The position numbers and the translations under genes were made by a program. From an uncultured Pelagibacteraceae bacterium (GTDB lineage Bacteria; Pseudomonadota; Alphaproteobacteria; Pelagibacterales; Pelagibacteraceae): a DNA stretch of 64,000 nt. The notes below the pieces were generated by a model that saw only the letters and a list, made by a program, of their open reading frames with translations, had not been told where the DNA came from and made no database searches. Positions 17,359-27,104 of this stretch are shown piece after piece. The DNA is taken from assembly GCA_902578935.1 (NCBI GenBank), contig CACHEU010000001.1, forward strand, positions 186,001 through 250,000, written 5' to 3'. Positions within the stretch are counted from its first letter, which is position 1. The number at the start of each line of letters is the position of its first letter.

Positions 17359-20079
17359 ATGCCTGAAAATAATTTACAACTTCCCAAAACAGCTTTTTCT
17401 ATGAAAGCGAATCTTCCTTCTAAGGAGCCAAAAATTTTAGAATCTTGGGATAAGACAAAACTTTACGAAAGATTAAGAAAAAAATCAGCAGGAAAAGAAA
17501 AATTTATACTTCATGATGGTCCGCCCTACGCAAACGGTCATATTCATATGGGTACGGCATTAAATAAAATTTTAAAAGATATTGTTACAAAATTTCATCA
17601 AATGGACAATAAAGACTCAGTTTATGTTCCGGGCTGGGATTGCCATGGACTACCCATAGAATGGAAAATTGAGGAAGAATATAAAAAAAAGAAAAAAAAT
17701 AAAGATGAAATTCCAACAAAAGAATTTCGAAAAGAATGTAGGGAGTTTGCAGAAAAATGGATTGGTATTCACAAAAAAGAATTTAAAAGATTAGGGGTCA
17801 TAGGTGATTGGGAAAACTATTATTCTACCATGAGCTTTGATGCGGAAGCTCAAATAGTAAGAGAACTGGGAAAATTTCTTTTAGAAGGAAGTCTTTATAG
17901 AGGGTTTAAACCAGTTTTGTGGTCGACAGTAGAAAAAACAGCGCTGGCAGATGCTGAGGTAGAGTATAAAGATCACAAGTCAAACACTATCTACGCAGAA
18001 TTTCAGGTAAAAAAATCAGATAAAGATTTTTTGAAAGATGTCTCCATTATTATTTGGACAACTACACCCTGGACGATTCCAGCCAATAAAGCTTTGGCTT
18101 ACAATAAAGACATCAACTATTCGGTTTTAGAACTCGGTAACAAAAAGATCGTTATTGCCGAAAAGCTAGTCAGTTCTGTAATAGAAAGTTGTGAACTAGG
18201 AGAATTTAAAGTTTTAAAATCTTTTAAAGGTGATGCGTTTAAAAACACAATATGCTCGCATCCTTTTAAAAATCTAGGTTATAAATTTGACGTTCCAATG
18301 CTTGAGGCAAATTTTGTAACTCTTGAGCAAGGTACCGGAATTGTTCACTGCGCTCCTAGCCACGGCCCAGATGATTTTAATTTATGTCTGAAACACGGAA
18401 TGAAAGCTGTTGAAACAGTTAATGATGATGGCAGATACACGAAGAATATACCTATTTTTGAGGGAACCCATGTTTTTAAAGCGGATGAAATTATTATAAA
18501 AAATTTACAAGAACAAAAAAATCTTTTGGGAAGTGGCACCTTAGTTCATAGCTACCCTCATTCTTGGAGATCGAAAGCACCTCTTGTGCACAGAGCAACG
18601 CCTCAATGGTTTATTTCAATGGAAAGTCACAAGTTGAGAAAGAAAGCTTTAGATTCTATTGATCAGACTGCATTTTATCCAGAAAAAGGAAAAGCGAGAA
18701 TAAGAGCCATGATTGAGACTCGTCCCGATTGGTGCATTTCAAGACAAAGATCATGGGGGGTTCCATTACCAATTTTTGTAAATAAAAAAACAAATGAACC
18801 TTTAAGAGATTCTGAGGTTGTGGAAAATATAGCTAAGATTTATGAAAAAGAAGGATCCGACTGTTGGTTTTATGATGATCCACAAAAATTTTTGGGAAAA
18901 AAATATAAAAAAGAAGATTACATAAAATCAAACGATATAGTTGAGGTTTGGTTTGACAGTGGCTCAACACACTCTTTTGTTTTAGAGAAAAGGAAAGATT
19001 TGAAGTGGCCAGCATCTATGTATCTTGAAGGTTCGGATCAACACCGAGGCTGGTTCCATTCATCTCTTTTAGAATCATGCGGAACCAGAGGTCGAGCCCC
19101 TTTTGATAGTATCTTATCCCACGGTTTTGTTGTCGATGGAAAAGGAATGAAAATGTCAAAGTCCTCAGGCAACATCATTTCACCGGAAGAAATTTTGAAA
19201 AAATATGGTGCAGATATTCTAAGGTTATGGGTTGCTTCTTCAGATTACGCTGAGGACTTGAGGATAGATCATTCTATACTGGAGCAACATGCAGAGTCCT
19301 ACAGAAAAATAAGAAATACTTTTAGATTTATATTAGGTAATTTAAAAGATAATTTTAGCCCAAAGGATTTTAAAAAAATTAAACATCAAGATTTTCCTGA
19401 GCTTGAAAGGTTGATTTTACACAAGCTTTTTGTCTTAGATTCAGAAATTAAAAATAATTTAAAAAACTACAATTTTCACAAATTACAGAAAGATCTTTTG
19501 AATTTTTGTGCTCTAGATCTATCCTCATTTTATTTTGATATAAGGAAAGATATTTTGTATTGTGATGATTTAAGCTCAAAAAAAAGAAAGTCTTGCGTAA
19601 ATTTGCTCAACATAATTTTAGAATGCCTTATAAAATGGTATGCGCCAGTCCTTTCATTTACCACTGAAGAAATTACCGAGCTAGTACAAAAAGGAAAAAA
19701 AACAAGTATTCACGAAGAAAACTTTCCTGAAATTCCTAATAATTGGAAAAATGAAGCTTTATCTAAAAAGTGGGAAAAGTTGTTGCATGTCAGACAACAG
19801 GTCAACGTTGCAATAGAAGAAAAGAGATCAAACAAGATAATTGGGTCAAGTCTTGAGGCCGACGTGGAGATTACTTTGCCAAAGGTTGAATTTGGTCTTT
19901 TGGAAGAAATAGATGCAAAAGAATTATTTATCACGTCTAATGTGATTCAAAATATTTCTAAGGAAAAAGAAATATCCATAACCGTAAAAAAAGCTAAAGG
20001 CACAAAATGTTCTAGATGTTGGAAAATTGTAGAGAAAGTTAAGGATAACAAATGTTCAAGATGTTCAGAGATAAAATAA
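17359..20079 (+). CDS. ileS: Isoleucine--tRNA ligase
   Basis: Class I synthetase of 906 residues. The HIGH-equivalent HMGT lies at 63-66 within PPYANGHIHMGTALNK, and KMSKS within GKGMKMSKSSGN. The editing (CP1) region includes WTTTPWTIPANKALAYN. A C-terminal zinc finger (KCSRCW ... KCSRC) closes the protein, as in the bacterial type. It overlaps the start of lspA by 28 nt. Confidence 0.97.
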   Translation: MPENNLQLPKTAFSMKANLPSKEPKILESWDKTKLYERLRKKSAGKEKFILHDGPPYANGHIHMGTALNKILKDIVTKFHQMDNKDSVYVPGWDCHGLPIEWKIEEEYKKKKKNKDEIPTKEFRKECREFAEKWIGIHKKEFKRLGVIGDWENYYSTMSFDAEAQIVRELGKFLLEGSLYRGFKPVLWSTVEKTALADAEVEYKDHKSNTIYAEFQVKKSDKDFLKDVSIIIWTTTPWTIPANKALAYNKDINYSVLELGNKKIVIAEKLVSSVIESCELGEFKVLKSFKGDAFKNTICSHPFKNLGYKFDVPMLEANFVTLEQGTGIVHCAPSHGPDDFNLCLKHGMKAVETVNDDGRYTKNIPIFEGTHVFKADEIIIKNLQEQKNLLGSGTLVHSYPHSWRSKAPLVHRATPQWFISMESHKLRKKALDSIDQTAFYPEKGKARIRAMIETRPDWCISRQRSWGVPLPIFVNKKTNEPLRDSEVVENIAKIYEKEGSDCWFYDDPQKFLGKKYKKEDYIKSNDIVEVWFDSGSTHSFVLEKRKDLKWPASMYLEGSDQHRGWFHSSLLESCGTRGRAPFDSILSHGFVVDGKGMKMSKSSGNIISPEEILKKYGADILRLWVASSDYAEDLRIDHSILEQHAESYRKIRNTFRFILGNLKDNFSPKDFKKIKHQDFPELERLILHKLFVLDSEIKNNLKNYNFHKLQKDLLNFCALDLSSFYFDIRKDILYCDDLSSKKRKSCVNLLNIILECLIKWYAPVLSFTTEEITELVQKGKKTSIHEENFPEIPNNWKNEALSKKWEKLLHVRQQVNVAIEEKRSNKIIGSSLEADVEITLPKVEFGLLEEIDAKELFITSNVIQNISKEKEISITVKKAKGTKCSRCWKIVEKVKDNKCSRCSEIK

Positions 20080-20552
20080 AGTTACAAAAAATTGATTTAT
20101 ATAGCTTTATTATAATATTGATAACTTTTGGAATAGACAGATTATCAAAAACATATGTTATAAAATTAATACAATCCCAGGAAAGAGAAATATTTGTATA
20201 TGATTTTTTAAATTTAACGCTAAATTGGAATACAGGAATAGCTTTTGGTATACTAAGTTCTAACGCTAATCTATTCTACCATTTAATTTCTGCCTTAATT
20301 TTGTTAATAATTATTTATTTAATATATCTCATGGTAATATCAGACAATTCAGGAAAAGTTATAATATCACTTATCATAGGTGGCGCAGTGGGCAATTTGT
20401 ATGACAGATTAACATACTTTGCTGTTCCAGACTTTATTGATTTTCACATAGAAAATTATCACTGGTTTACATTTAATATTGCAGATGTTTTTATTTCCCT
20501 AGGAATCTTTGGTATGGTTGTTAAAGAATTCATTTTTAAGAAAAAAATATGA
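20052..20552 (+). CDS. lspA: Lipoprotein signal peptidase (signal peptidase II)
   Basis: Membrane aspartyl protease that removes signal peptides from prolipoproteins. It is 166 residues with four hydrophobic segments. The catalytic Asp pair is in GNLYDRL and FNIADVFI. The overlap with ileS suggests coupled translation; an alternative ATG 9 nt later is possible. Its next neighbour is itself a predicted lipoprotein. Confidence 0.93.
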   Translation: MFKMFRDKIKLQKIDLYSFIIILITFGIDRLSKTYVIKLIQSQEREIFVYDFLNLTLNWNTGIAFGILSSNANLFYHLISALILLIIIYLIYLMVISDNSGKVIISLIIGGAVGNLYDRLTYFAVPDFIDFHIENYHWFTFNIADVFISLGIFGMVVKEFIFKKKI

Positions 20553-20845
20553 AAAATTTAAAAATAGTTTTATTATTATTTGTCTTTGTAAGTAATTGCG
20601 CTGGTGTTCAAGAAGTCATGAGCGGAAAAGACAGGACAACAGATGAGTTTTTGGTAAAGAAAAAAGATCCGTTAGTTTTACCACCAAAATATGGAGAATT
20701 ACCTTTGCCAAAAAGCAAAGGGGAAGAATCACAAGATGCGTCAATCAAAAAAATGCTTGGTTCATCTGAAGAGCAAGGGAGTGACTCCAAATCTACATCG
20801 AATTTAGAAAATATGATTTTAAAAGAACTGAGAAAAAATAATTAG
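20549..20845 (+). CDS. Short DUF3035 lipoprotein, BamF-like
   Basis: A 98-residue protein with a lipoprotein signal (hydrophobic 5-14, lipobox FVSNC, Cys17). The segment TDEFLVKKKDPLVLPPKYGELPLP closely resembles the DUF3035 core. In Caulobacter a member (BamF) belongs to the outer-membrane barrel assembly complex. This copy keeps little beyond the core motif and a short tail. It overlaps lspA by 4 nt (ATGA). Family assignment is by motif only. Confidence 0.7.
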   Translation: MKNLKIVLLLFVFVSNCAGVQEVMSGKDRTTDEFLVKKKDPLVLPPKYGELPLPKSKGEESQDASIKKMLGSSEEQGSDSKSTSNLENMILKELRKNN

Positions 20846-20846
20846 A

Positions 20847-21995
20847 ATGATATCAGCTAAAAAGATAGTTGATGAGTTGATTAAAAAAAACAATAACTTA
20901 TTTAAATCCTTCATCCCAAACTCAAATTATAATTTTAATTTTAGAGATATAAAAAGTTTTAAAAAATTACATACAGTGATTGTAATTGGTATGGGAGGTT
21001 CTATTCTTGGAACTAAGGCAATTTATTCATTCTTAAAACACAAAATTAGAAAAAAGTTTATTTTTATAGATAATCTTGATCAAGAATTTTTAAAAAAAAT
21101 CAAAAAAGAAAACAACTTGTCCAGAACTCTTTTTTTGATCGTATCAAAATCTGGTAATACCAACGAGACAATAATAAACTTAAGTTATTTCAAACCGTTT
21201 TTAAAAAAGTCAAATGTTATAGTTATATCTGAGAATAAAAATAATATTTTGTCTGGTTTTGCAAAAAGAAATGGATTTAATTTTATAAAGCACAATCCAT
21301 TTATTGGTGGAAGATATTCTGTATTTTCAGAAGTAGGGATGTTGCCTGCTTATTTGATGGGTTTAAAGCCTGAAAATTTTAAAAAAAATCTTCCTAGATT
21401 TTTAAATAATAAAAAACTTTTTTCTAATTCTGTTAGAGAACTTTTAAAACTAAACATCAAAAAATCCAAAATTTTAATTCTTTTCAACTATGTGCCAGAA
21501 TTAAACGACTTCATGTTATGGTGCCAGCAACTTTTAGCAGAGAGTTTGGGAAAAAACAAAAAAGGGTTTATTCCAGTTATTTCCAATGCTCCCAAAGATC
21601 ATCATAGTCTATTACAATTATATTTGGATGGACCAAGAGATAAAATTTTTTATGTTTTTAGTTCAAAATCTAAAAAGAATTTAAAATTAAATTCCAGTTT
21701 TTTGGGAGAAAAAGCTAGATATATAAATAAAAAAAACTATCATGACATTAAACTTTCACAAAAAAATGCTTTTATACAGACTCTGAAAGAAAACAAAACT
21801 CCTTTTAGAGAAATAATTATTAAAAAATTTAATGAAGAAACTATCGGACAATTATTTTTATTATTCATTTTTGAAACTATTGCTCTTAGCAAAATGATAA
21901 AAGTAAATCCTTTTGATCAGCCGGCAGTTGAGAGGGTTAAAATTTTAACAAAACAATTTTTAACCTCAAAAAAATCTTCCAAAAAAAATTTCTGA
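20847..21995 (+). CDS. pgi: Glucose-6-phosphate isomerase, short type
   Basis: Interconverts glucose-6-phosphate and fructose-6-phosphate. The sugar-phosphate loop is GMGGSILG (48-55); VSKSGNTNET (about 99-108) and the catalytic regions AESLGK, KDHHS and FDQPAVERVK are present. At 382 residues it is much shorter than E. coli Pgi (549) and also below the short bacterial forms. The last 30 nt overlap convergent rsmD. A bifunctional isomerase of the same family cannot be excluded. Confidence 0.88.
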   Translation: MISAKKIVDELIKKNNNLFKSFIPNSNYNFNFRDIKSFKKLHTVIVIGMGGSILGTKAIYSFLKHKIRKKFIFIDNLDQEFLKKIKKENNLSRTLFLIVSKSGNTNETIINLSYFKPFLKKSNVIVISENKNNILSGFAKRNGFNFIKHNPFIGGRYSVFSEVGMLPAYLMGLKPENFKKNLPRFLNNKKLFSNSVRELLKLNIKKSKILILFNYVPELNDFMLWCQQLLAESLGKNKKGFIPVISNAPKDHHSLLQLYLDGPRDKIFYVFSSKSKKNLKLNSSFLGEKARYINKKNYHDIKLSQKNAFIQTLKENKTPFREIIIKKFNEETIGQLFLLFIFETIALSKMIKVNPFDQPAVERVKILTKQFLTSKKSSKKNF

Positions 21996-22538
21996 ACGTC
22001 CATAAACTCTCTTTTCAATAATATTTAAGCATTTATCTATATGGTCCTCAGATTTTATTTCTCTATGGATTACAATTATATGTTTTTTATTTAATAACTC
22101 TTTTTTTTTTATTATTTTAACAACTTCAACACATTTTTTATCTTGATACGGGGGATCTAAAAAAATTATATTAAATTTTTCCTTATATAATTCTAGTGTT
22201 AAAAGATTCAAGAATTCTAAAACATCTTGGTTAAGCAAGATCGTTTTATTTTCAGAATTTAGATTTTTAATATTTTTTTTTAAATTTGTTAAAGCATCTA
22301 AGTCATTTTCGACAAAAACAACTTTAGATGCTTCTCTAGAAACACACTCAAGACCAAAAGACCCTGTGCCAGCATATAGGTCTAGAACTTCAGAGTTTTT
22401 TATATCGATAGCAACATTATTTGAGTGACTTAAGATATTAAAAACATTTTCTCTTACACTATCTTTTAATGGTCTTGTTTTTGGATTTTCTGGGAAATGA
22501 AGTTTTTTATTTTTAAGTTTGCCACCTATTATTCTCAT
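21966..22538 (-). CDS. rsmD: 16S rRNA (guanine966-N2)-methyltransferase
   Basis: SAM-dependent methyltransferase acting on the small subunit. It starts MRIIGGKLKNKKL (family MRIIGGxxRGRxL); the SAM loop is LDLYAGTGSFGLE and the catalytic motif is DPPY. Length 190 is normal. It is directly coupled to purD (the two share base 22538). Its 3' end overlaps pgi by 30 nt. Confidence 0.93.
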   Translation of the reverse strand: MRIIGGKLKNKKLHFPENPKTRPLKDSVRENVFNILSHSNNVAIDIKNSEVLDLYAGTGSFGLECVSREASKVVFVENDLDALTNLKKNIKNLNSENKTILLNQDVLEFLNLLTLELYKEKFNIIFLDPPYQDKKCVEVVKIIKKKELLNKKHIIVIHREIKSEDHIDKCLNIIEKRVYGRSEIFFGRFF

Positions 22539-23803
22539 TATTTTTTAATGGCCCTCCAACCTATATCTTTTCTAAAAAAACCATTAATCCAATTTATTTT
22601 TTTTAAATTAACCAAAGACTGATCTCTAGCTTTACGAAGATTTTTGGCTGAACAGGTTATATTTAAAACCCTCCCTCCTTTTGAGAAAATTTTATTATCT
22701 TTTTCATAAGTTCCTGCGTGGAATATTTGATTATTTTCATCTGAAGTGATTTTAGACAAATTGTGGATTTCTTTGTCTCTAACGTAATCACCAGGATAGC
22801 CGTTTGCACACAAGACAATCGTCATGCATTTATTTTTATTCCACTCTATTTTTAAATTATTCAAATTATTTTTTGTTGCAGAATCTATAATTTCAAGAAA
22901 ATCTGTTTTTAATTTCATCATCAAAACCTGACACTCTGGATCACCCATTCTGATATTATATTCAATTAAATAAGGTTCATTTTTTTTAATCATTAGTCCT
23001 GCATACAAAAAACCTTCATAGGGATGACCTAGATTTTTCATTGCTTTTAATGTTGGTTCTATAATTTTCTTTTTAATTTTTTCTTCTAGTTCATCGGTCA
23101 ACATTCTTGCGGGTGAATAAGCTCCCATACCACCAGTATTAGGTCCTATGTCTCCTTCACCAACTCTTTTATGATCTTGTGCTGAACCAAAAAAATGATA
23201 AGAGTTTTTGTCTACTATTACAAAGTAACTCAATTCTTCTCCCTCAAGAAATTTTTCCAAAACTACTCTTTTTGAAGATTTAAATTTTCCCTCTAAAATT
23301 TCCTTTGTTTCTTTAATAGCTTCATCAGCGGATTCACATATAGTTACTCCTTTGCCTGCAGCCAAACCATCTGCCTTAACTACTATGGGAATACCATTTT
23401 TTTTTATAAAGTCTTTAGCTTCATCTAAATTGTCAAAGACTCCATAATTTGCAGTTGGAATGTTATTTGTTTTACATAAGTTTTTCATAAAAGCTTTTGA
23501 ACCTTCAAGTTGAGAAGCAAATTTATTTGGACCAAGCACTCTTACCGATCTTTCTTTTAGATAATCTACAATTCCATCGGTCAATGGCTGTTCTGGACCA
23601 ACAATAACTATATCAATATTTTTTTTTTTAATTATTTTGTAAATTTTTTCAAAATCACCAATATCTTCACTAATATTTTCTGCTATTTCATGAGTGCCAG
23701 CATTACCGGGTATACAAACCAATTTGCTTATTTTTTTTGAGAGGCTTAATTTATAACAAATTGCATGTTCACGACCACCACTTCCTATAACTGCTAAATT
23801 CAT
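22538..23803 (-). CDS. purD: Phosphoribosylamine--glycine ligase (GAR synthetase)
   Basis: Second step of purine synthesis. ATP-grasp enzyme of 421 residues with MNLAVIGSGGREHAI at the start, VVKADGLAAGKGV (about 139-151) and GPNTGGMGAYSP (about 220-231). It carries a T11 run (23619-23629) reading as a lysine stretch, typical of this AT-rich genome. It is divergent from the DUF2093 gene across 31 bp and leads into rsmD. Confidence 0.96.
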   Translation of the reverse strand: MNLAVIGSGGREHAICYKLSLSKKISKLVCIPGNAGTHEIAENISEDIGDFEKIYKIIKKKNIDIVIVGPEQPLTDGIVDYLKERSVRVLGPNKFASQLEGSKAFMKNLCKTNNIPTANYGVFDNLDEAKDFIKKNGIPIVVKADGLAAGKGVTICESADEAIKETKEILEGKFKSSKRVVLEKFLEGEELSYFVIVDKNSYHFFGSAQDHKRVGEGDIGPNTGGMGAYSPARMLTDELEEKIKKKIIEPTLKAMKNLGHPYEGFLYAGLMIKKNEPYLIEYNIRMGDPECQVLMMKLKTDFLEIIDSATKNNLNNLKIEWNKNKCMTIVLCANGYPGDYVRDKEIHNLSKITSDENNQIFHAGTYEKDNKIFSKGGRVLNITCSAKNLRKARDQSLVNLKKINWINGFFRKDIGWRAIKK

Positions 23804-23834
23804 ATATTGTAGAAATCTCGAAAATTAAATTAAC

Positions 23835-24035
23835 ATGAACAGAAATAAAGCAAAACTTAAATTTCGCCCCAATAGTTTTGAAATTATTGAAAATGGGGAT
23901 TATGTTGTTTGTGCTGTTTCTGGAAAAAATATACCACTAGATCAGCTGACTTATTGGAATGTAGATTTACAGGAGGCTTATTATTCTCCCAAAGAAGCCA
24001 AAATAAGATTCGAAGAAATAAAAAAAAATAAATAA
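23835..24035 (+). CDS. DUF2093 family protein
   Basis: A 66-residue soluble protein. The segments NGDYVVCAVSGKNIPLDQLTYW and QEAYYSP match the small alphaproteobacterial DUF2093 family, of unknown function. It is alone on the plus strand between purD (31-bp divergent spacer) and lpxL, whose 3' end starts on the next base. Nothing here shows what it does. Confidence 0.8.
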   Translation: MNRNKAKLKFRPNSFEIIENGDYVVCAVSGKNIPLDQLTYWNVDLQEAYYSPKEAKIRFEEIKKNK

Positions 24036-24911
24036 TCACTTCCATCTGTTGTGAGTCCAAATCCACTGTTTTGGATTATTGAGTATCATTTTTTCTATTA
24101 ACTTGTTAACTTTAAGCGTAATATTTTTTGCATCTTCTTTATCATTACCTGTTTTTTCAATTTTATATGGTTGATGAATAGTCATTTCAAAATTGGGACC
24201 TTCTTTTCTTTTCAATGAAACCGGAACTAACTTACAGTCATATTTTAAAGCGATTTGAGCAGGTATAGTTGTGGTGTGTGCAGGTTTATTAAAAAAAAGA
24301 GTTCTGGGTCCCTCACTAACACGTTGGTCTACCATTAAAGCTATACTGTAACCATTTTTTACCTTATCAATTATTTCTCTCATACCCATTCTGCCTTTTG
24401 GAATTTGATTGGGACAAATATATTTTATTCTCAAATATTCCATTATTGGATTTAAAAAATAATTATTTAGAGGACGATAAATTGCAGCACATTTAATGCC
24501 CGACTTATTTAATTCCATTGCCATAAGTTCAAAATTTGCTAAGTGGGCCGAGTAAAAAATTACAGCTTCATTATTTTTTTTAATCTCCTCAAGATATTTA
24601 ACACCATTAATTTTCATATGGCTGAACTTTGTTCTATTTAATTTAAATTCTTTTAGAAATATATATTCAGCAAAAGTTCTTCCAATATTTGACCACATGG
24701 AAAGAATAATTTCAGATTCTTTTTTTTTATCAATTGTTCCTAATCCGGTTTTAATATTTTCTTTAATAATTTTTTTTGACCTAAACAGCGGACCAACAAA
24801 CCTAGCCAACATGCCTCCAAGAGCTGATGCATTATTTAAGCCAATTATTTTAAAAATAGAAAATAATGAAATTATTACTATAAATTCAAAAAAATACTTA
24901 AAAATTTTCAT
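24036..24911 (-). CDS. lpxL: Lipid A late acyltransferase (LpxL/HtrB family)
   Basis: Adds a secondary acyl chain to Kdo-lipid A at the inner membrane. It is 291 residues with an N-terminal hydrophobic segment (about 7-33) and the HxxxxE catalytic motif in SAHLANFE (about 121-128); the ALMVDQR motif follows. It is the last gene of ubiA-msbA-waaA-lpxK-lpxL and overlaps lpxK by 4 nt. LpxL versus LpxM cannot be distinguished, but only one copy is in the window. Confidence 0.87.
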   Translation of the reverse strand: MKIFKYFFEFIVIISLFSIFKIIGLNNASALGGMLARFVGPLFRSKKIIKENIKTGLGTIDKKKESEIILSMWSNIGRTFAEYIFLKEFKLNRTKFSHMKINGVKYLEEIKKNNEAVIFYSAHLANFELMAMELNKSGIKCAAIYRPLNNYFLNPIMEYLRIKYICPNQIPKGRMGMREIIDKVKNGYSIALMVDQRVSEGPRTLFFNKPAHTTTIPAQIALKYDCKLVPVSLKRKEGPNFEMTIHQPYKIEKTGNDKEDAKNITLKVNKLIEKMILNNPKQWIWTHNRWK

Positions 24912-25837
24912 TCTATGAACTTTTTTATCATTTGAACAAATTTTTCTTCATCATGAATATTTACTTTTATTGGTACCACTCCAAAACTACGTCTATTAAA
25001 CGAACTTATTCTTAAATAATCTTTTTCTGTGGTAATCAATTTGGCATTATATTTTTTTTCCATACCTAATAGATCCTCAAGATCTTTTTGTGTGTATTCA
25101 TAGTGATCAGGAAAATCTATTTCTTTAATTATATTCAAATGATTTTCTTTTAATAATTCAAAAAAATTTTCTGGATTTCCTATGCCAGCAAAGGAAATTA
25201 ATTTCCTGTTTTTAAATTCGTTTAAATTTTTTATATAATAATTAAAATAAAAAAACTCTAATTTATTATTATATATTTTTAATTTGTTTTCGAATTCTAA
25301 GCTTTTTTTGCCATTAATTAAAACTATTTGGCAATTTTTTAAAGATTCTAAGTTTTCTCTAAGAGGCCCAGATGGTATGGTCTGACCATTTCCAATTCCC
25401 TGTTGGGCATTGAAACAAACAATATTTAAATTTTTTTTAATTTCAAAATCTTGATAACCATCATCCATTATTACTAAATTAAACTTTTTTTCTATTGCAC
25501 GATTTACTCCTTCACTTCTTTTTTCAGGCGTTATAACTTTGCTATACTTTTTTATTAGTTCTATTTCATCCTTGTGAGTTTTATAATTTTTTTTTATTAT
25601 TACTGGTCTATTTTCATTTTTGAACATTTCCCATATTTTTATAGAAAGGGGCGTCTTACCAGTTCCGCCTATGTAGATGTTTCCAACACATATTATTGGT
25701 ATAGAAAAATTTTTTTTATTAGCAGCAGATTTTTTTATTGAAATGATAATTTGATAAAAAAAAGATATTGGCCACAGTATTATTGAAAATAATGTGTGAT
25801 ATTTCTTGTCCCAAAATTTAGGTTTTTTTATTTTCAT
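24908..25837 (-). CDS. lpxK: Tetraacyldisaccharide 4'-kinase
   Basis: Phosphorylates the 4' position of the lipid A disaccharide. An N-terminal membrane-associated helix (about 15-36) precedes a P-loop, GGTGKTP at about 58-64. MDDGYQDFEI near residue 125 is the family's DDG(Y/F)Q motif. At 309 residues it is slightly short for the family. It overlaps both neighbours by 4 nt, showing coupling inside the lipid A operon. Confidence 0.93.
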   Translation of the reverse strand: MKIKKPKFWDKKYHTLFSIILWPISFFYQIIISIKKSAANKKNFSIPIICVGNIYIGGTGKTPLSIKIWEMFKNENRPVIIKKNYKTHKDEIELIKKYSKVITPEKRSEGVNRAIEKKFNLVIMDDGYQDFEIKKNLNIVCFNAQQGIGNGQTIPSGPLRENLESLKNCQIVLINGKKSLEFENKLKIYNNKLEFFYFNYYIKNLNEFKNRKLISFAGIGNPENFFELLKENHLNIIKEIDFPDHYEYTQKDLEDLLGMEKKYNAKLITTEKDYLRISSFNRRSFGVVPIKVNIHDEEKFVQMIKKFIE

Positions 25838-27099
25838 GTAATAAATTTATTATATTCTTCAATAACATTTTTAAAAATTTTATTGCTATAATCATTTAAC
25901 TTTTCTTGGTTCTTATTATTTTCTTTAAAGCTAGAATTAAAATTTTGTATTAATTTTTGAGCTAAAATTTCTGGTTTATTTACTTCCTCAGAAATCTTTT
26001 GATTATTTAAATAGTCATAAATTTCTTGAAAGTTATAGACGTACGGCCCATGAAATATATGACACCCCATCTTTGCTGCATCTATAGGATTTTGCCCACC
26101 AACTTTTTTTAGTTTCATTAATAGAGATTTTCCAAAGAATACTTGTTTAATTTTATTAAGATATTTTGTGACAGATCCATAATAATTAACTAAGACAATT
26201 TCAGCTGATTTTTCAATAGGATCATTTTCATTTTTTATTTGAACTTTAAGTCCCATATTTTTTAAGTTCAAAGATATTTTTTTTAGCCTATGTATGTGTC
26301 TTGGTATTATTATTGTCACTAATTCGTTATGAGATTTTTTTACAATTTGATGAACTTTCCCACAAAATATTTCTTCACCTGGATGTATGCTAACAGCACA
26401 CCAATTTTTTTTTGAGATTTCATCAAATTGATTGTTCTCAAATTCTTTTAAGCTTTTAAGTGATGAACAAAATTTAATATTTCCAAAATATTTTGTTTTT
26501 TTTGCATTAAAATAATTCAGATAATCTACAGTTTCTTTATTTGCAGCAATAGATACGGATAGAGATTCGAACAATTGAGATGCAAAACCTCTTACCAAAG
26601 ACCATCTATCAAAACTTTTTTTTGTAATTCTCGCATTTAAAAGAATAAAGGGAAGATTTTCTTTTTTGATTTTTAAAAAAAAGTTTGGCCATATTTCAGA
26701 GTCTACAAAAGAAACAAGATCAGGTTTCCAATTTTTGAAAAAATTGTTGATTAGTAAATTTGAGTCATAAGGCAAAAATTGATGAAAAATTCTATTATTT
26801 TTTTTGTATTTTCTTTCTAATTCATTAAACGAACTTAATGTAACCGTTGTAATTAAAAAATTATATTTTGAGTTTTTCTGTAAAAAAAAGTCAATTATAG
26901 GAAAAATGCTTATTAGTTCTCCCATGCTAGCCACGTGAAACCAAAATAAAAATCCATTTGGTCTATTGATTTTTTTAGGTAAGATTTTTTCTTTAAATTT
27001 TAACTTATGTTCCTTACCAAAAAATATTCTAATAAAAATTATTACACAATATGGAAGATAAAAAATTTTAATCAAAAAGTTATATAAAACTTTTAACAT
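25834..27099 (-). CDS. waaA: 3-deoxy-D-manno-octulosonic acid (Kdo) transferase
   Basis: GT30 glycosyltransferase that moves Kdo from CMP-Kdo (made by KdsB) onto lipid A. It is 421 residues with an N-terminal membrane helix, the LLNARITKKSFDRW acceptor-domain motif, SIHPGEE in the C-terminal domain and GGQNPIDAAKMGC near 335. It lies between msbA (5-nt gap) and lpxK (4-nt overlap). Whether one or two Kdo residues are added cannot be predicted. Confidence 0.93.
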   Translation of the reverse strand: MLKVLYNFLIKIFYLPYCVIIFIRIFFGKEHKLKFKEKILPKKINRPNGFLFWFHVASMGELISIFPIIDFFLQKNSKYNFLITTVTLSSFNELERKYKKNNRIFHQFLPYDSNLLINNFFKNWKPDLVSFVDSEIWPNFFLKIKKENLPFILLNARITKKSFDRWSLVRGFASQLFESLSVSIAANKETVDYLNYFNAKKTKYFGNIKFCSSLKSLKEFENNQFDEISKKNWCAVSIHPGEEIFCGKVHQIVKKSHNELVTIIIPRHIHRLKKISLNLKNMGLKVQIKNENDPIEKSAEIVLVNYYGSVTKYLNKIKQVFFGKSLLMKLKKVGGQNPIDAAKMGCHIFHGPYVYNFQEIYDYLNNQKISEEVNKPEILAQKLIQNFNSSFKENNKNQEKLNDYSNKIFKNVIEEYNKFIT

Positions 27100-27104
27100 A
27101 ATTA

